Positions 25,966-35,748 of a stretch of DNA of 64,000 bases are shown here, one piece after another. Under the pieces are notes generated by a model, which ran no database searches, was not told the DNA's origin, and saw only the letters and a list, made by a program, of their open reading frames with translations. The stretch's first letter is position 1; each line of letters opens with the position of its first letter. Origin of the DNA: Bacteroidaceae bacterium (GTDB lineage Bacteria; Bacteroidota; Bacteroidia; Bacteroidales; Bacteroidaceae); NCBI GenBank assembly GCA_017416805.1, contig JAFQBB010000036.1, positions 124,001-188,000 of the forward strand, in the 5' to 3' direction. The position numbers and the translations under genes are program-made.

Positions 25966-26087
25966 GCAGTTCCCTTCAGAGGAAATTTGTTTTCCCCAGT
26001 AGGAAACTCCCGTTCCCGCTAAGGGGAACTCTCGTTTCCAAGTAAGGAAATTGTAGTTTCCTAAAAACGGAATTTCAAGGAAACTGC
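25966..26087 (+). repeat. 22-bp-period dyad array inside the ABC operon
   Basis: GTT(T)CC starts recur at 25969, 25989, 26012, 26034 and 26056 (spacings 20, 23, 22, 22). Each is paired with a GGAAAC or GGGGAAC arm, as in GTTCCCgctaaGGGGAAC. The outer ends GCAGTT (from 25966) and AACTGC (to 26087) make the complete array an inverted repeat. The period and overall symmetry agree with the arrays at 1756, 35634 and 47632 although the bases differ. Confidence 0.75.
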
Positions 26088-26138
26088 AGAGTACTGAATA
26101 TTAGCTGATTAGATAAATTGTTGAAAACTTAAAATTAT

Positions 26139-28517
26139 ATGCTCGAACATAACATCACCATAGCCTGGCGGAACATACGCAAGTATCTTTCGCAAAACAT
26201 CATCAGCGTGGTCGGCCTCGCGGCCAGCTTGATTTGCTTCAGCATCTGTATGCACTTTATCCGTTTCTATGGCGAAGCATACGATACCGTGGAAAATCAT
26301 GAACGCATTGTTTCCATTATAGGCAAGTCATCTTATAGCCTGCATTTGAATAAGGAGGAAGGAAAAAAGCTGAAATCGCTCCAGCTGAACTCCCTCTCCG
26401 ATGTATGCTCCATCTCGTGGGGATATAGAAGCGGTTATCTGGAAGGACGCACCGGCAAGGAACTGCCCTATGAATTGACCGCAATCGAGACGGACAGTTC
26501 CTTCGCCGCACTCTATCATCCGCACATTGTGGCTGGAAGTTGGGAGCAAGTGGCCACACATCCCAATTCCATCGTGCTGACGGCTTCAGCAGCCCGCCGC
26601 ATTTTTGGTTCAGAGGTGGAGGCCGTGGGACAGACGCTGAACAGGAATGAAGCGGTTTATAAAGACCAGACCTATACGGTGCGTGCGGTCATGGAGGACT
26701 GGGATTCACAGAAGTCTTGGGCTGTCTGTGGCAGAGAGGATGGCTTTGACCTGTTGCGGGTGAACGAGTTGGCCGGTGGCGGTACAACTCATTACTACAC
26801 ACGTGGCCTGTTGGCTGACGGATGCAGCGTGGATGACCTCAATCGGGAATTGCTCACCGTGTTGACCCACTTCCCCTTTATTGGAGGGTATGAGCGTGGC
26901 GACATGGTGTTGGTGGGAAACCATCAAGGGGAGGACGAAACCACCACAGGGATTGTGGTATCGTTGGTTTTTGTAAGCATCGCGCTGATTGTCCTGTTCG
27001 TCGGACTGTTCAACTTCCTGCATTTCCTGGTGGGGACTATTCTAAACCGCACCCACGAATACAGTATGCGCCGCCTGTTGGGATGCCGTTGGAGGGACCT
27101 TTTCCTGATGCTGATGACCCAAATGAGCATGATGATGATTGTCGCCGGCTGGTTGTGCAACTATGTGCTGAGGTGGCTGGATGTGAGAGCCATTGTGCCA
27201 CAGAGTGTCTTTGAACCAGACATAGACAGAGGCAAGCTCATGTGGGAAGCAGCCGAATACACCGGTTGGATATTCCTTCTTTGCACGGTCATTTGTGCGG
27301 TGTTGAGTTGGCGCATCCACCGCATCACCATCCAGCGGGGCATCGTCGGCAACACAGCCGCACCTCGCCATCACAGGCAGGTGAGCCGCAACCTGCTCTT
27401 GGGCTTCCAGTTCTTCACCTGCTGGCTCTTCATCACGCTTACTGTGGCTCTCTACATGCAGGCAAACCTGATACGCAACAAGGTGTTCGAATCGCTGACG
27501 CATGAGGAGAAGGAGCAGATTCTCTCCGTGTCGCTCAGTTCGGGTCTGGTGTCCATTCCTTTCCAAGAAAAGCCTTTCGTATGCCAGCGGTTGGCCAACC
27601 ATTCGGGAGTGAAGGAGATGATGCCGCATTCTCACCACGTATTAAACTTGTATAGTAATCATGAGTTTCTGTATAAGCAGCCGGAGGACGAAAGGTGTGC
27701 CGCCTGTCCGTCGATAGAGAATGTTCCGCTGAACTACTTTGAATTCATGAACATCGAATTGGTGCGTGGCAGTTTCCCCAAGAAGGAGGGTGAAGTGGCC
27801 GTTGATGTGAATTTTGCTTCCCTTTTTGATGAGGACATCATTGGCAAGACTTTCTATCGCAAAGAGCCCTCTATGGCTTACAGGGTGACTGCCATCGTGG
27901 GCAATAACATTTCTTATAATGGAGGAAGTCACACCAATCCCGAAACGGTTTATACTGTGGACGAACATCAGATAATGGTCAGCCGGGTCTATCTGAAGTG
28001 CCATCCCGGTCAGGTGGAGGCGGTGCGCGAACATGTGTTGGCTGAGCTTCGCGAGATTTTCCCCGAGAGTGTGGAGCCGGAAATCTCTACATTGAAAGAT
28101 GATATTGAAAGTTTTCACAAAAGTGAGATAGAAATACAGAAGACGCTCCAGTTCATCTCCATTGTCTGTCTGGCCATCACACTGTTGGGTGTCTATTCAG
28201 CCATCACCATCGACACCGAGCGCCGCCGTCGCGAGGTGGCCATCCGCAAGGTGTTCGGTGCCCGCTTCGGCAATATCCTGTGGATGTTCGGCCGGCGTTA
28301 CTTCTGGTTGCTTGTCATTCCGGCCCTGATTGCTTTCCCGACAGACTTCTTGGTGCTGGATATGATAAGAAGCCGTTCAAAGGTGTTCATCAACATCGGC
28401 CCGCTCTTCTGGTTGGGCATCTTCTTCTGCGTAGCCCTTCTGGTGGTACTCACCATCCTGTGGCGCATCCTGATGGTGGCCCGCACTCATCCGGCGGACG
28501 AGATTGCGAAGAGTTAA
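26139..28517 (+). CDS. FtsX/MacB-like ABC transporter permease (second)
   Basis: 792 residues with the same plan as the permease at 22759: N-terminal helix (NIISVVGLAASLICFSICMHFI), periplasmic domain, central FtsX block around VVSLVFVSIALIVLFVGLFN with EYSMRRLLGCRWRDLF, and C-terminal block with REVAIRKVFGARFGNILWMF, ending HPADEIAKS (compare HPAEEIAKG in the first). Overall identity to the first is low outside these blocks, so an old duplication that now forms a heterodimer is likely. The gene follows the ATPase after 195 bp holding the repeat array. Confidence 0.88.
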   Translation: MLEHNITIAWRNIRKYLSQNIISVVGLAASLICFSICMHFIRFYGEAYDTVENHERIVSIIGKSSYSLHLNKEEGKKLKSLQLNSLSDVCSISWGYRSGYLEGRTGKELPYELTAIETDSSFAALYHPHIVAGSWEQVATHPNSIVLTASAARRIFGSEVEAVGQTLNRNEAVYKDQTYTVRAVMEDWDSQKSWAVCGREDGFDLLRVNELAGGGTTHYYTRGLLADGCSVDDLNRELLTVLTHFPFIGGYERGDMVLVGNHQGEDETTTGIVVSLVFVSIALIVLFVGLFNFLHFLVGTILNRTHEYSMRRLLGCRWRDLFLMLMTQMSMMMIVAGWLCNYVLRWLDVRAIVPQSVFEPDIDRGKLMWEAAEYTGWIFLLCTVICAVLSWRIHRITIQRGIVGNTAAPRHHRQVSRNLLLGFQFFTCWLFITLTVALYMQANLIRNKVFESLTHEEKEQILSVSLSSGLVSIPFQEKPFVCQRLANHSGVKEMMPHSHHVLNLYSNHEFLYKQPEDERCAACPSIENVPLNYFEFMNIELVRGSFPKKEGEVAVDVNFASLFDEDIIGKTFYRKEPSMAYRVTAIVGNNISYNGGSHTNPETVYTVDEHQIMVSRVYLKCHPGQVEAVREHVLAELREIFPESVEPEISTLKDDIESFHKSEIEIQKTLQFISIVCLAITLLGVYSAITIDTERRRREVAIRKVFGARFGNILWMFGRRYFWLLVIPALIAFPTDFLVLDMIRSRSKVFINIGPLFWLGIFFCVALLVVLTILWRILMVARTHPADEIAKS

Positions 28518-29002
28518 AACAACTCGCACGGTGTGGCTTGTGCGGCGCGGATGAGGTCGGCAGGGGCGAGTTTCATCTGCAGGCCGCGCACACCGGCAGA
28601 GACATATATATAAGGAAAGTCGAGCGCCGTGCGATGGATGTAGGTGGGGAAATGTTTCTTCATGCCTATGGGCGAGCATCCGCCACGGATGTATCCGGTG
28701 AGGGGAAGCAACTCCTTCATGGGGATGAGGTCGCACTTCTTGTTACCGCTCACCTTGGCGGCCATCTTGAGGTCAACCTCATCGCCACCAGGGATGACGC
28801 AGACGAAGTGTCCCGTCTTGTCGCCATGAAGCACCAAGGTCTTGAACACCTGTTCGATATTCTCGCCTAACTGGGCCACAATATGGTGGGCACTGAGGTC
28901 GCTCTCGTCCACCTCGTAGGGAATAAGTTCATAGGCAATCTTCGCCTTGTCCATCAGGCGGGCCACATTGGTTTTTTGGATTTTATCTTTTTCTTTGGGC
29001 AT
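28514..29002 (-). CDS. ybaK: YbaK-family Cys-tRNA(Pro)/Cys-tRNA(Cys) deacylase
   Basis: 162 residues, full length for YbaK. It opens with KDKIQKTNVARLMDKAKIAYELIPYEV, and the active-site lysine is in TGHFVCVIPGGDEVDLKMAAKVSG. The later GGCSPIGMKK and IYVSAGVRGLQMKLAP blocks line the pocket. It hydrolyses Cys mischarged on tRNA-Pro, protecting against proline-codon errors. Convergent with the second permease by a 4-bp overlap. Confidence 0.93.
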   Translation of the reverse strand: MPKEKDKIQKTNVARLMDKAKIAYELIPYEVDESDLSAHHIVAQLGENIEQVFKTLVLHGDKTGHFVCVIPGGDEVDLKMAAKVSGNKKCDLIPMKELLPLTGYIRGGCSPIGMKKHFPTYIHRTALDFPYIYVSAGVRGLQMKLAPADLIRAAQATPCELF

Positions 29003-29017
29003 AGGTTGTTATTTTTT

Positions 29018-29091
29018 AATAAAGACACTAAGGACTCTAAAGTCCCTAAGGACATTAAGGACCTTAATCTAAAGAATTTAGGGATTTTAAT
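29018..29091. repeat. Low-complexity AAGGAC/TAAGG repeat
   Basis: Imperfect head-to-tail words AAGGACtctAAAGTCCctAAGGACattAAGGACctt form small dyads (AAGGACT/AAGTCC) in the 89-bp gap between ybaK and uvrA, both on the minus strand. The array has no coding potential. Confidence 0.5.
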
Positions 29092-31917
29092 TTAAAGGCC
29101 CAATTCTTCTCGGAGGAACTTGGGTGTATAGCCTTTCTCGGAGCGGGCAACCTCTTCGGGAGTGCCGCTGGAGAGGAGTACTCCGCCACCACGTCCGCCT
29201 TCGGGCCCCATGTCGATGATATGGTCGGCCATCTTGATGACATCGAGGTTATGCTCGATGACAATGACCGTGTTTCCCTTATCCACCAGCCGGTTGAGCA
29301 CGTTCAAGAGTACGCGGATGTCCTCGAAGTGAAGCCCCGTAGTGGGTTCGTCGAGGATGTAGAGGGTCTTTCCAGTGTCGCGCTTGGAAAGTTCGGTGGC
29401 CAACTTGACACGCTGGCTCTCTCCACCCGAAAGGGTTGTCGAGGGTTGCCCCAACTTGACGTACCCAAGACCTACGTCCTGAAGCACCTTTATCTTGGAG
29501 AGGATATTGGGTACATTCTCGAAAAACTCCACGGCCTGGTTGATGGTCATGTCCAACACATCGGCAATGGACTTGCCTTTGTAGCGCACCTCCAATGTCT
29601 CGCGATTGTAGCGCTTGCCATGGCACACTTCGCAAGGTACCATCACATCGGGAAGGAAGTTCATCTCGATGGTCTTGTATCCGTTTCCACTACAAGCCTC
29701 GCACCGTCCGCCACTGATGTTGAACGAGAAACGTCCGGGCTTGTATCCACGAATCTTTGCTTCGGGAAGTCCGACGAAGAGGTTGCGGATATCGGCAAAC
29801 ACATTGGTGTAGGTGGCCGGGTTTGAGCGCGGTGTGCGTCCGATGGGCGATTGGTCCACATCCACCACCTTATCTATATACTCCAATCCCTCGATGGAGT
29901 CATAGGGCAAGGGGTCTTTGAGTGAACGGTAAAACTTTTGGGAGAGTATGGGGTGAAGAGTCTCGTTGATAAGGGTAGATTTTCCGCTACCCGACACACC
30001 CGTCACACAGATGAGTTTGCCTAAAGGAAATTCCGCGTCCACCTGCTTTAAATTATTTCCCCGTGCTCCGCGAATAATGAGGCTCTTTCCGTTGCCTTTC
30101 CTCCGCTCGGCAGGTACTTCGATTTTCAGTTTTCCATTGAGGTAGTTGGAGGTCAGAGTGTCCTGTTTCAGCATCTCTTGGGGAGTACCCTGGAAGACCA
30201 CTTCGCCACCCAAACGTCCGGCACGGGGTCCCATATCGACCACCCAATCGGCAGCCAGCATCATGTCCTTGTCATGCTCCACCACTATGACTGAGTTTCC
30301 CAAATCGCGCAAAGCGGAGAGGGAGTTTATCAACCGAAGGTTGTCCCGTTGATGAAGACCTATGCTCGGTTCATCAAGGATATAGAGTACATTGACCAGT
30401 TGCGAACCAATCTGAGTGGCCAGACGGATACGCTGGCTTTCGCCTCCCGAAAGGGTCATCGAAGCACGGTTGAGCGAAAGGTAGTCAAGCCCTACATCGA
30501 GCAGGAATTTGAGACGGGTGCGTATTTCCTTCAATATCTCCGTAGCAATGGTGCGCTGCTTGTCCGAGAGGTACTCCTCCACCCCATTGAGCCATTCGTA
30601 GAGTTCGCAGATATCCATTTCGGCCAGCTCCATGATGTTCTTATCGTGGAAGCGATAGCTGAGTGCTTCGCGATTGAGACGCTGGCCATGACATTCGGGG
30701 CAGACGGCCGTACGGGCAAACTGCTCTGCCCACTTCTGTTCGGTAGCACTGGCATCCTGCTCTTGAAGCATCTGTATATACTTCACCAATCCGTCGAAAG
30801 TGACAAAATAATCCGAGCTGGTATGTATAAGGCTTGCCTTGATGCGCAAGCGGTCATCCGAGCCATTGAGGATTTCATCAATGGCTTCGTCGGGCAACTG
30901 GCTGACGGGAGTTTTCAGGTTTGCCTCATACTTCTCAAGCAAAGCCTCTATCTGGAAGAATATCATGGTAGCCTTGTACTTGCCCAAAGGGGCAATGGCA
31001 CCTTCGTGGATAGAGAGTGAACGGTCGGGGATGACCTTATCGACATCAATCAGACTCACAACTCCAAGACCCTTGCATCGGGGACAGGCTCCTTGTGGCG
31101 AATTGAAAGAGAAATTATGAGGTGCAGGTTCACGATAGGCCAATCCGGTGACAGGGCACATCAAGCGCTTGCTATAGTGGCGCACTTCGCCCGTATCGGC
31201 ATCCAGTATCAGCATCAGGCCATCGCCTTGTTGCATAGCCGTGGCCACACTCTGGCGCAGGCGATTGTCGTCCTGATTGCTCACCTTCATCTTATCAATG
31301 ACAATCTCTATATCATGATTCCTATAACGATCTACCCGCAAACCCGGCAACACCTCCTTAACCTCGCCATCCACACGGGCATAGAGATAACCTTTGCGAC
31401 GAATCTGTTCGAACAACTCCTTGTAATGTCCCTTACGGCTACGTACGACGGGAGCCAATATCATGATGCGGCGTCCTTCGTACTGGTTATGGATGAGTTC
31501 AAAAATCTGTTCTTCGGTATATTTCACCATCCGTTCGCCCGAAAGATAAGAATAAGCATCAGATGCACGGGCATATAGCAAACGCAGATAGTCAAACACT
31601 TCAGTAGTAGTGCCTACCGTAGAGCGCGGATTCTTGTTGGTAGTCTTCTGCTCAATGGAGATAACGGGGCTGAGTCCTGTTATCTTATCGACATCAGGTC
31701 GCTCCATCCCCCCCAAGAAGTTACGAGCATAGGCAGAGAATGTTTCGATATAGCGTCGTTGGCCTTCAGCAAAGATGGTATCAAAGGCCAGCGATGACTT
31801 GCCGCTTCCACTCAATCCCGTGATAACGGCCAGTTTGTTACGGGGTATCTCCACATCCACATTCTTCAGGTTGTGTACGCGAGCTCCCCAGACATTTATT
31901 TTTTCTTCTTCGTTCAT
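29092..31917 (-). CDS. uvrA: Excinuclease ABC subunit A
   Basis: 941 residues, usual length. First ATPase: Walker [15 protein letters not shown] (about 32-45), signature [12 protein letters not shown]. Second: [15 protein letters not shown] and [12 protein letters not shown] with [13 protein letters not shown]. Two zinc-finger CxxC...CxxC modules are seen (CPRCKGLG with CPECHGQ region, and CEACSGNG...CEVCHGKRY). UvrA scans DNA for bulky damage and loads UvrB in nucleotide excision repair. Monocistronic here. Confidence 0.97.
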   Translation of the reverse strand: MNEEEKINVWGARVHNLKNVDVEIPRNKLAVITGLSGSGKSSLAFDTIFAEGQRRYIETFSAYARNFLGGMERPDVDKITGLSPVISIEQKTTNKNPRSTVGTTTEVFDYLRLLYARASDAYSYLSGERMVKYTEEQIFELIHNQYEGRRIMILAPVVRSRKGHYKELFEQIRRKGYLYARVDGEVKEVLPGLRVDRYRNHDIEIVIDKMKVSNQDDNRLRQSVATAMQQGDGLMLILDADTGEVRHYSKRLMCPVTGLAYREPAPHNFSFNSPQGACPRCKGLGVVSLIDVDKVIPDRSLSIHEGAIAPLGKYKATMIFFQIEALLEKYEANLKTPVSQLPDEAIDEILNGSDDRLRIKASLIHTSSDYFVTFDGLVKYIQMLQEQDASATEQKWAEQFARTAVCPECHGQRLNREALSYRFHDKNIMELAEMDICELYEWLNGVEEYLSDKQRTIATEILKEIRTRLKFLLDVGLDYLSLNRASMTLSGGESQRIRLATQIGSQLVNVLYILDEPSIGLHQRDNLRLINSLSALRDLGNSVIVVEHDKDMMLAADWVVDMGPRAGRLGGEVVFQGTPQEMLKQDTLTSNYLNGKLKIEVPAERRKGNGKSLIIRGARGNNLKQVDAEFPLGKLICVTGVSGSGKSTLINETLHPILSQKFYRSLKDPLPYDSIEGLEYIDKVVDVDQSPIGRTPRSNPATYTNVFADIRNLFVGLPEAKIRGYKPGRFSFNISGGRCEACSGNGYKTIEMNFLPDVMVPCEVCHGKRYNRETLEVRYKGKSIADVLDMTINQAVEFFENVPNILSKIKVLQDVGLGYVKLGQPSTTLSGGESQRVKLATELSKRDTGKTLYILDEPTTGLHFEDIRVLLNVLNRLVDKGNTVIVIEHNLDVIKMADHIIDMGPEGGRGGGVLLSSGTPEEVARSEKGYTPKFLREELGL

Positions 31918-31920
31918 TTT

Positions 31921-31956
31921 TTCAGTTACAAGTTACGAGCTGCAAGCTACGAGTGA
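31921..31956. repeat. Short TACGAG/TACAAG repeat
   Basis: The words GTTACAAG, TTACGAG, CTGCAAG and CTACGAG run head to tail just upstream of uvrA. The same words make the longer arrays at 41036-41152 and 42958-43014. Confidence 0.5.
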
Positions 31957-32089
31957 TAGATTTGTATAATCTCACATGCCTACTGATGCAACTTCATCTC
32001 AAGGTTAGTGTAAGCCTACTCTTGGGTTAAGGCTGCCTTAAGTGTCTGTTAAGGTTTATTCTAGTTTCGGATGAATATGACGGGCGTTC

Positions 32090-32818
32090 TCAAAATTCTC
32101 CTCCCCCTCCTCCGTTCAAACCGCCTTGTCCACGAAGGATATTGATATCTTGTTTGATGTCATATTTTATTCCGTCCGAGCCACGAGCTTGAATTACAAT
32201 AAAATATACTCCATCTTTCACAGGAGTTCCTCCTTTAGTTCCATCCCACCCTTCGTCAATGTTGGAAAAATCCCAACTATGAATGCGTTGCCCCCAACGA
32301 TTGAAAATATTTGCTTTGAATTCGATGAGTGATTTATAAGTGACTTTGAACACATCATTAATACCATCCCCATTAGGCGAAAAGGCATTAGGCACTTTAA
32401 GCGATGATTCACTAATGACAATAGTGATAGGGTCATATTCCTCTTCCAAAGGTTCAGCCAAACCATCAGTCGTATAACTGACACGTAATTGTACTCCAAA
32501 TGTGCCCGAATCGTAAAAAACGTATTCTGTATCGGGTTCGAAACGTCGAAGTATGGGTGATGACGGATTATCGGCAGGGAAAATGACCCATTCATAATTG
32601 TACGTATATCCATCTTGTTCTGTAGCATTCGCTTCAAACAACATTTTTAATGGTGCCGATGCCGTATAACTATCGCCTGCCGCCAAGATAGTTTCTTCGT
32701 CTGGCGCTTTTCCATTTTCCTCAAGGATTCTTCCTGTCGGACTTGTCACCTGAGCCTGTATGGCCCAATTGGAAACAAAACAAAGTATCAGAGTAAATAA
32801 AATTTGCTTCTTTATCAT
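32090..32818 (-). CDS. Secreted protein with type B gliding/T9SS C-terminal domain
   Basis: 242 residues from the ATG at 32818. A signal peptide (MIKKQILFTLILCFVSNWAIQAQ) is followed by a PKD-like domain of about 115 residues and then the C-terminal domain LKVPNAFSPNGDGINDVFK ... FNRWGQRIHSW ... WDGTKGGTPVKDGVYFIVI. The last is the classical 'gliding motility-associated C-terminal' (CHU_C, type B) sorting signature. Such signals are read by the type IX secretion system, which has not been found in most gut Bacteroides; only the accessory-like PorT and LysM genes lie next door. It may have been co-opted for another route. Confidence 0.82.
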   Translation of the reverse strand: MIKKQILFTLILCFVSNWAIQAQVTSPTGRILEENGKAPDEETILAAGDSYTASAPLKMLFEANATEQDGYTYNYEWVIFPADNPSSPILRRFEPDTEYVFYDSGTFGVQLRVSYTTDGLAEPLEEEYDPITIVISESSLKVPNAFSPNGDGINDVFKVTYKSLIEFKANIFNRWGQRIHSWDFSNIDEGWDGTKGGTPVKDGVYFIVIQARGSDGIKYDIKQDINILRGQGGLNGGGGGEF

Positions 32819-32933
32819 ACAAATAAGTCTTATTTTGTGCAAAAATAATGTTTCCGTCTGAAATAACCGTTGAAAAAGGCTAATAATATTTGCTAAACAG
32901 TCTTATTTAATGTATTGAGTGGAGTTTTTTTTG

Positions 32934-32941
32934 TACTTTTG
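32934..32941 (+). promoter_or_regulatory. -7 element of the LysM/PorT genes
   Basis: TACTTTTG, a TAnnTTTG match, lies 34 bp before the ATG at 32975. Confidence 0.6.
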
Positions 32942-32974
32942 TGGCCGTAAAAAACCGGTTTATATTAAAAAGTG

Positions 32975-34783
32975 ATGAATATCTTCAGAAACATATTTCT
33001 TTCAGTTTTCATGCTTTCTTCTTTTATAGGAGTACAGGCACAGGGAAATCTGCATGACAATTTTTCTCATACAGTAGTGCGTGGTCAGACGTTGATGTCC
33101 ATTTCGCGGATGTATGGTGTGACCATAAATGACATCATAGCGTTAAATCCTGGAAGTGACAAACAAATACGTGTTGGTGAAGTATTGAGAATTCCTCAAC
33201 AAAGTACATCGCCTGACGGTAGTGTCCGCCGACTCCATTTCCATACTATCCAACCGGGTGAGACTCTTTATCGCCTTACTCAGAAATATCAGGTGGATGC
33301 ATCCTCTATATGCAATGCTAATCCAGGCTTGAGCGCACAAAATTTCCGCTCAGGTCAGGTAATAATTATTCCCCTGTCTGAGCAAAAAAAAGTAGAAGAG
33401 ATTCCTGCTGATACCCCAAAACAGGAAACAACTTCATCACCTTGTCGAGAAATGCATAAAGTGAAGCGCAAGGAGACCATTTTCAGCATCAGTCGCGAAT
33501 ATGGAATCAGTGAAAAAGCTCTCATTGATGCCAATCCTGAATTGAAAACAGAGAAATTGAAAAAAGGAAAATTCCTCTGCATACCTTACCCGACCAAAGG
33601 AGTTAAAAAAGAAGAAACAAAACGTCCTGCACAAATTCCGTCAAACGAAGAACTGATAAACCAAAACCGTAAGGAGGCTGAACATTTGAATAAAATTAAA
33701 GCGGCCTTGCTTCTTCCTTTCCTGTTGGATGCCACAAGCGGACAACAGAAACTCATGATTGAATACTATGAAGGATTTCTTTTGGCCGTTGATAGTTTGA
33801 AAAGCCAAGGTATAAACATCGACCTGCATGTCTATGATACAGGTGGAAAAAACAACTCCATTGCCCCACTATTGTCCCAACCAGAGTTGAAAGGCATGGA
33901 TATAATCTTCGGGCCTGGACATGCGGAACATGTCAAACCTTTGTCCGAATTTGCCAAGGCCAATAAAATCCGTCTGGTAGTTCCGTTTACTTCGAAAGAC
34001 GATGAAGTGTTCAACAACCCTGGAATGTATCAGATAAACACACCCCAATCCTATCTTTACGCACAAGTATTCAAATTGTTTGCTGACCATTTCAGAAATT
34101 ATAATATTGTCTTTGTTGAAGTTGGCGAAGATGAAAAGACTGATTATATCAAAGGATTGAAGCAAGAACTTGATGCCCAAAACATCGCATATAAAAGCAT
34201 ACCAATGCCTGAGGTGGTAGAAAATGAAGAGGGAGAACCCACAGTGCCGGGAGTAACTGCCGCACTTGATTCGCTACGTAATAATATCATTGTCCCCACT
34301 TCTGGAAGTAACGTTGCACTCGTAAAACTGATGCCTCTCCTGCAATTTGTACATCGTTCGGAAAATAACCCCTATACGTTGCACATGTTCGGTTATCCCG
34401 AATGGCAAAAGTACTACAACGACCATTTACAGGCATTTTATGAACTGGATACCTATTTTTATTCTTCATTCTATACCAACAACTTGTTGAAGGCATCCAA
34501 AGATTTTCATAACAACTACCGCCGTTGGTATAATAAGGAAATGGCAAACACCTATCCCAAATATGGAATGTTAGGATTTGATACCGGATTCTGGTTCTTG
34601 AAAGCGCTTGATCAATATGGCTCAAAATTGGAAGAAAACATTAATGCTTTCGACATTATACCTGTACAAACTGGTTTCCACTTTGAACGTGTGAACAATT
34701 GGGGCGGTTTCATCAATAAAAAGGTATTCTTCATCCACATGACCCGTAACCACGAACTTATCAAACTTGATTTTGAACAATGA
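32975..34783 (+). CDS. LysM protein with periplasmic-binding-like C-terminus
   Basis: 602 residues; ATG at 32975 preferred over the GTG one codon upstream. A signal peptide (about MNIFRNIFLSVFMLSSFIGVQA) is followed by three LysM modules: HTVVRGQTLMSISRMYGV, HTIQPGETLYRLTQKYQV and HKVKRKETIFSISREYGI, each ending in a [IL]xIP strand. A two-lobed substrate-binding-protein fold (LLPFLLDATSGQQKLMIEYYEGFLLAVDSL, FGPGHAEHVKPLSEFAKANKIRLVVPF) follows to the end. LysM holds it on peptidoglycan; the second part resembles LpoA-type or peptide-binding proteins. Coupled by ATGA to the PorT gene. Confidence 0.85.
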   Translation: MNIFRNIFLSVFMLSSFIGVQAQGNLHDNFSHTVVRGQTLMSISRMYGVTINDIIALNPGSDKQIRVGEVLRIPQQSTSPDGSVRRLHFHTIQPGETLYRLTQKYQVDASSICNANPGLSAQNFRSGQVIIIPLSEQKKVEEIPADTPKQETTSSPCREMHKVKRKETIFSISREYGISEKALIDANPELKTEKLKKGKFLCIPYPTKGVKKEETKRPAQIPSNEELINQNRKEAEHLNKIKAALLLPFLLDATSGQQKLMIEYYEGFLLAVDSLKSQGINIDLHVYDTGGKNNSIAPLLSQPELKGMDIIFGPGHAEHVKPLSEFAKANKIRLVVPFTSKDDEVFNNPGMYQINTPQSYLYAQVFKLFADHFRNYNIVFVEVGEDEKTDYIKGLKQELDAQNIAYKSIPMPEVVENEEGEPTVPGVTAALDSLRNNIIVPTSGSNVALVKLMPLLQFVHRSENNPYTLHMFGYPEWQKYYNDHLQAFYELDTYFYSSFYTNNLLKASKDFHNNYRRWYNKEMANTYPKYGMLGFDTGFWFLKALDQYGSKLEENINAFDIIPVQTGFHFERVNNWGGFINKKVFFIHMTRNHELIKLDFEQ

Positions 34784-35508
34784 TATCCGAACCTTTTACA
34801 ACTATGAGCCATAAGAAATTCCGATCAATAATATCAGTCATTTTACTCGTCTGTCTTACATCTTCTGTCAAGGCTCAAATAAGCCAGTATCGGGACAATC
34901 TTGCAATTGGAGTCAATGGTGGTGCAACTTTCAACACTATGTTTTTCAGCCCAAGCATCAAACAACACACTTTGCAAGGATTTTGTGGAGGTATTACAGC
35001 CCGATATATCAGCGAAAAATATTTTGCTATGATATGCGGATTGCAAGTAGAACTGAATTATAGCCAACGCGGATGGAAAGAAAAGATTGAAGATGGTACA
35101 GGCAATACTTACCAACGTACACTTAACTATTTTGAGATTCCATTTCTTGCTCATCTTGCCTTTGGGGCAGACAATCGTGGAGTACGTTTTTTCCTTAATG
35201 CCGGTCCTCAGATGTCTTTCTTCATCAATGACAAGGAAGAAAAAGGTGGTGGAGAATGGATTACAAATTATCGTCCGAATGGGGTGATTTATCAATATGG
35301 AAAAGCTGTCGAAAACAAATTTGAATACGGAATCACCGGTGGTTTAGGTTTGGAAGTGCGTACAGGTATTGGTAGTTTCTTGATAGAAGGACGATATTAT
35401 TATGGACTCTCCGATATTTATGGAAACAGTAAGAAAGATGATTTCTCCCGTTCTGGTCTTTCTGTCATAACTGGTAAAATTACTTATCTGTTTGATTTGA
35501 GGAAATAA
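34780..35508 (+). CDS. PorT-family outer membrane beta-barrel protein
   Basis: 242 residues from the overlapping ATG at 34780 (ATGA with the LysM gene), or 234 from the ATG at 34804, which gives a cleaner signal peptide (MSHKKFRSIISVILLVCLTSSVKAQ). The mature part is an 8-stranded outer membrane barrel with strands such as LAIGVNGGATFNTMFFSP, RFFLNAGPQMSFFIND and FEYGITGGLGLEVRTGIG, the 'N.GP...' signature of the PorT/OMP_b-brl_2 family. Broad family; a true T9SS role is not implied. Translational coupling suggests partnership with the LysM protein. Confidence 0.75.
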   Translation: MISEPFTTMSHKKFRSIISVILLVCLTSSVKAQISQYRDNLAIGVNGGATFNTMFFSPSIKQHTLQGFCGGITARYISEKYFAMICGLQVELNYSQRGWKEKIEDGTGNTYQRTLNYFEIPFLAHLAFGADNRGVRFFLNAGPQMSFFINDKEEKGGGEWITNYRPNGVIYQYGKAVENKFEYGITGGLGLEVRTGIGSFLIEGRYYYGLSDIYGNSKKDDFSRSGLSVITGKITYLFDLRK

Positions 35509-35526
35509 TAATTCTATAATAAAAAA

Positions 35527-35560
35527 GAAGGAGGTTGTTTTGATGCAACCTCCTTCTTTT
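35527..35560 (+). terminator. Terminator after the LysM/PorT operon
   Basis: GAAGGAGGTTG (35527-35537) pairs with CAACCTCCTTC (35546-35556), followed by TTTT. Confidence 0.88.
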
Positions 35561-35633
35561 ATAATTACCAATCCTGAGTTTAGTGGTTCTTCTGCAATTT
35601 GGTTGAAAAGGTATGAAAACAGACCCGAAAAAT

Positions 35634-35711
35634 GAACATATGTTCAAGCGTCTCTGAACATATGTTCAAGTGCCAACGAACATATGTTCGTGGCCATTTG
35701 AACATATGTTC
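35634..35711 (+). repeat. Four palindromes GAACATATGTTC at exact 22-bp period
   Basis: The perfect 12-bp palindrome starts at 35634, 35656, 35678 and 35700, giving a constant 22-bp spacing. Spacers are unrelated (AAGCGTCTCT, AAGTGCCAAC, GTGGCCATTT). It lies between two convergent genes (PorT-like and proS). The same period is found in the arrays at 1756, 25966 and 47632. Confidence 0.9.
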
Positions 35712-35748
35712 CTATTTTTTCCTAATTTCAATCAAAATATAGACCAAT

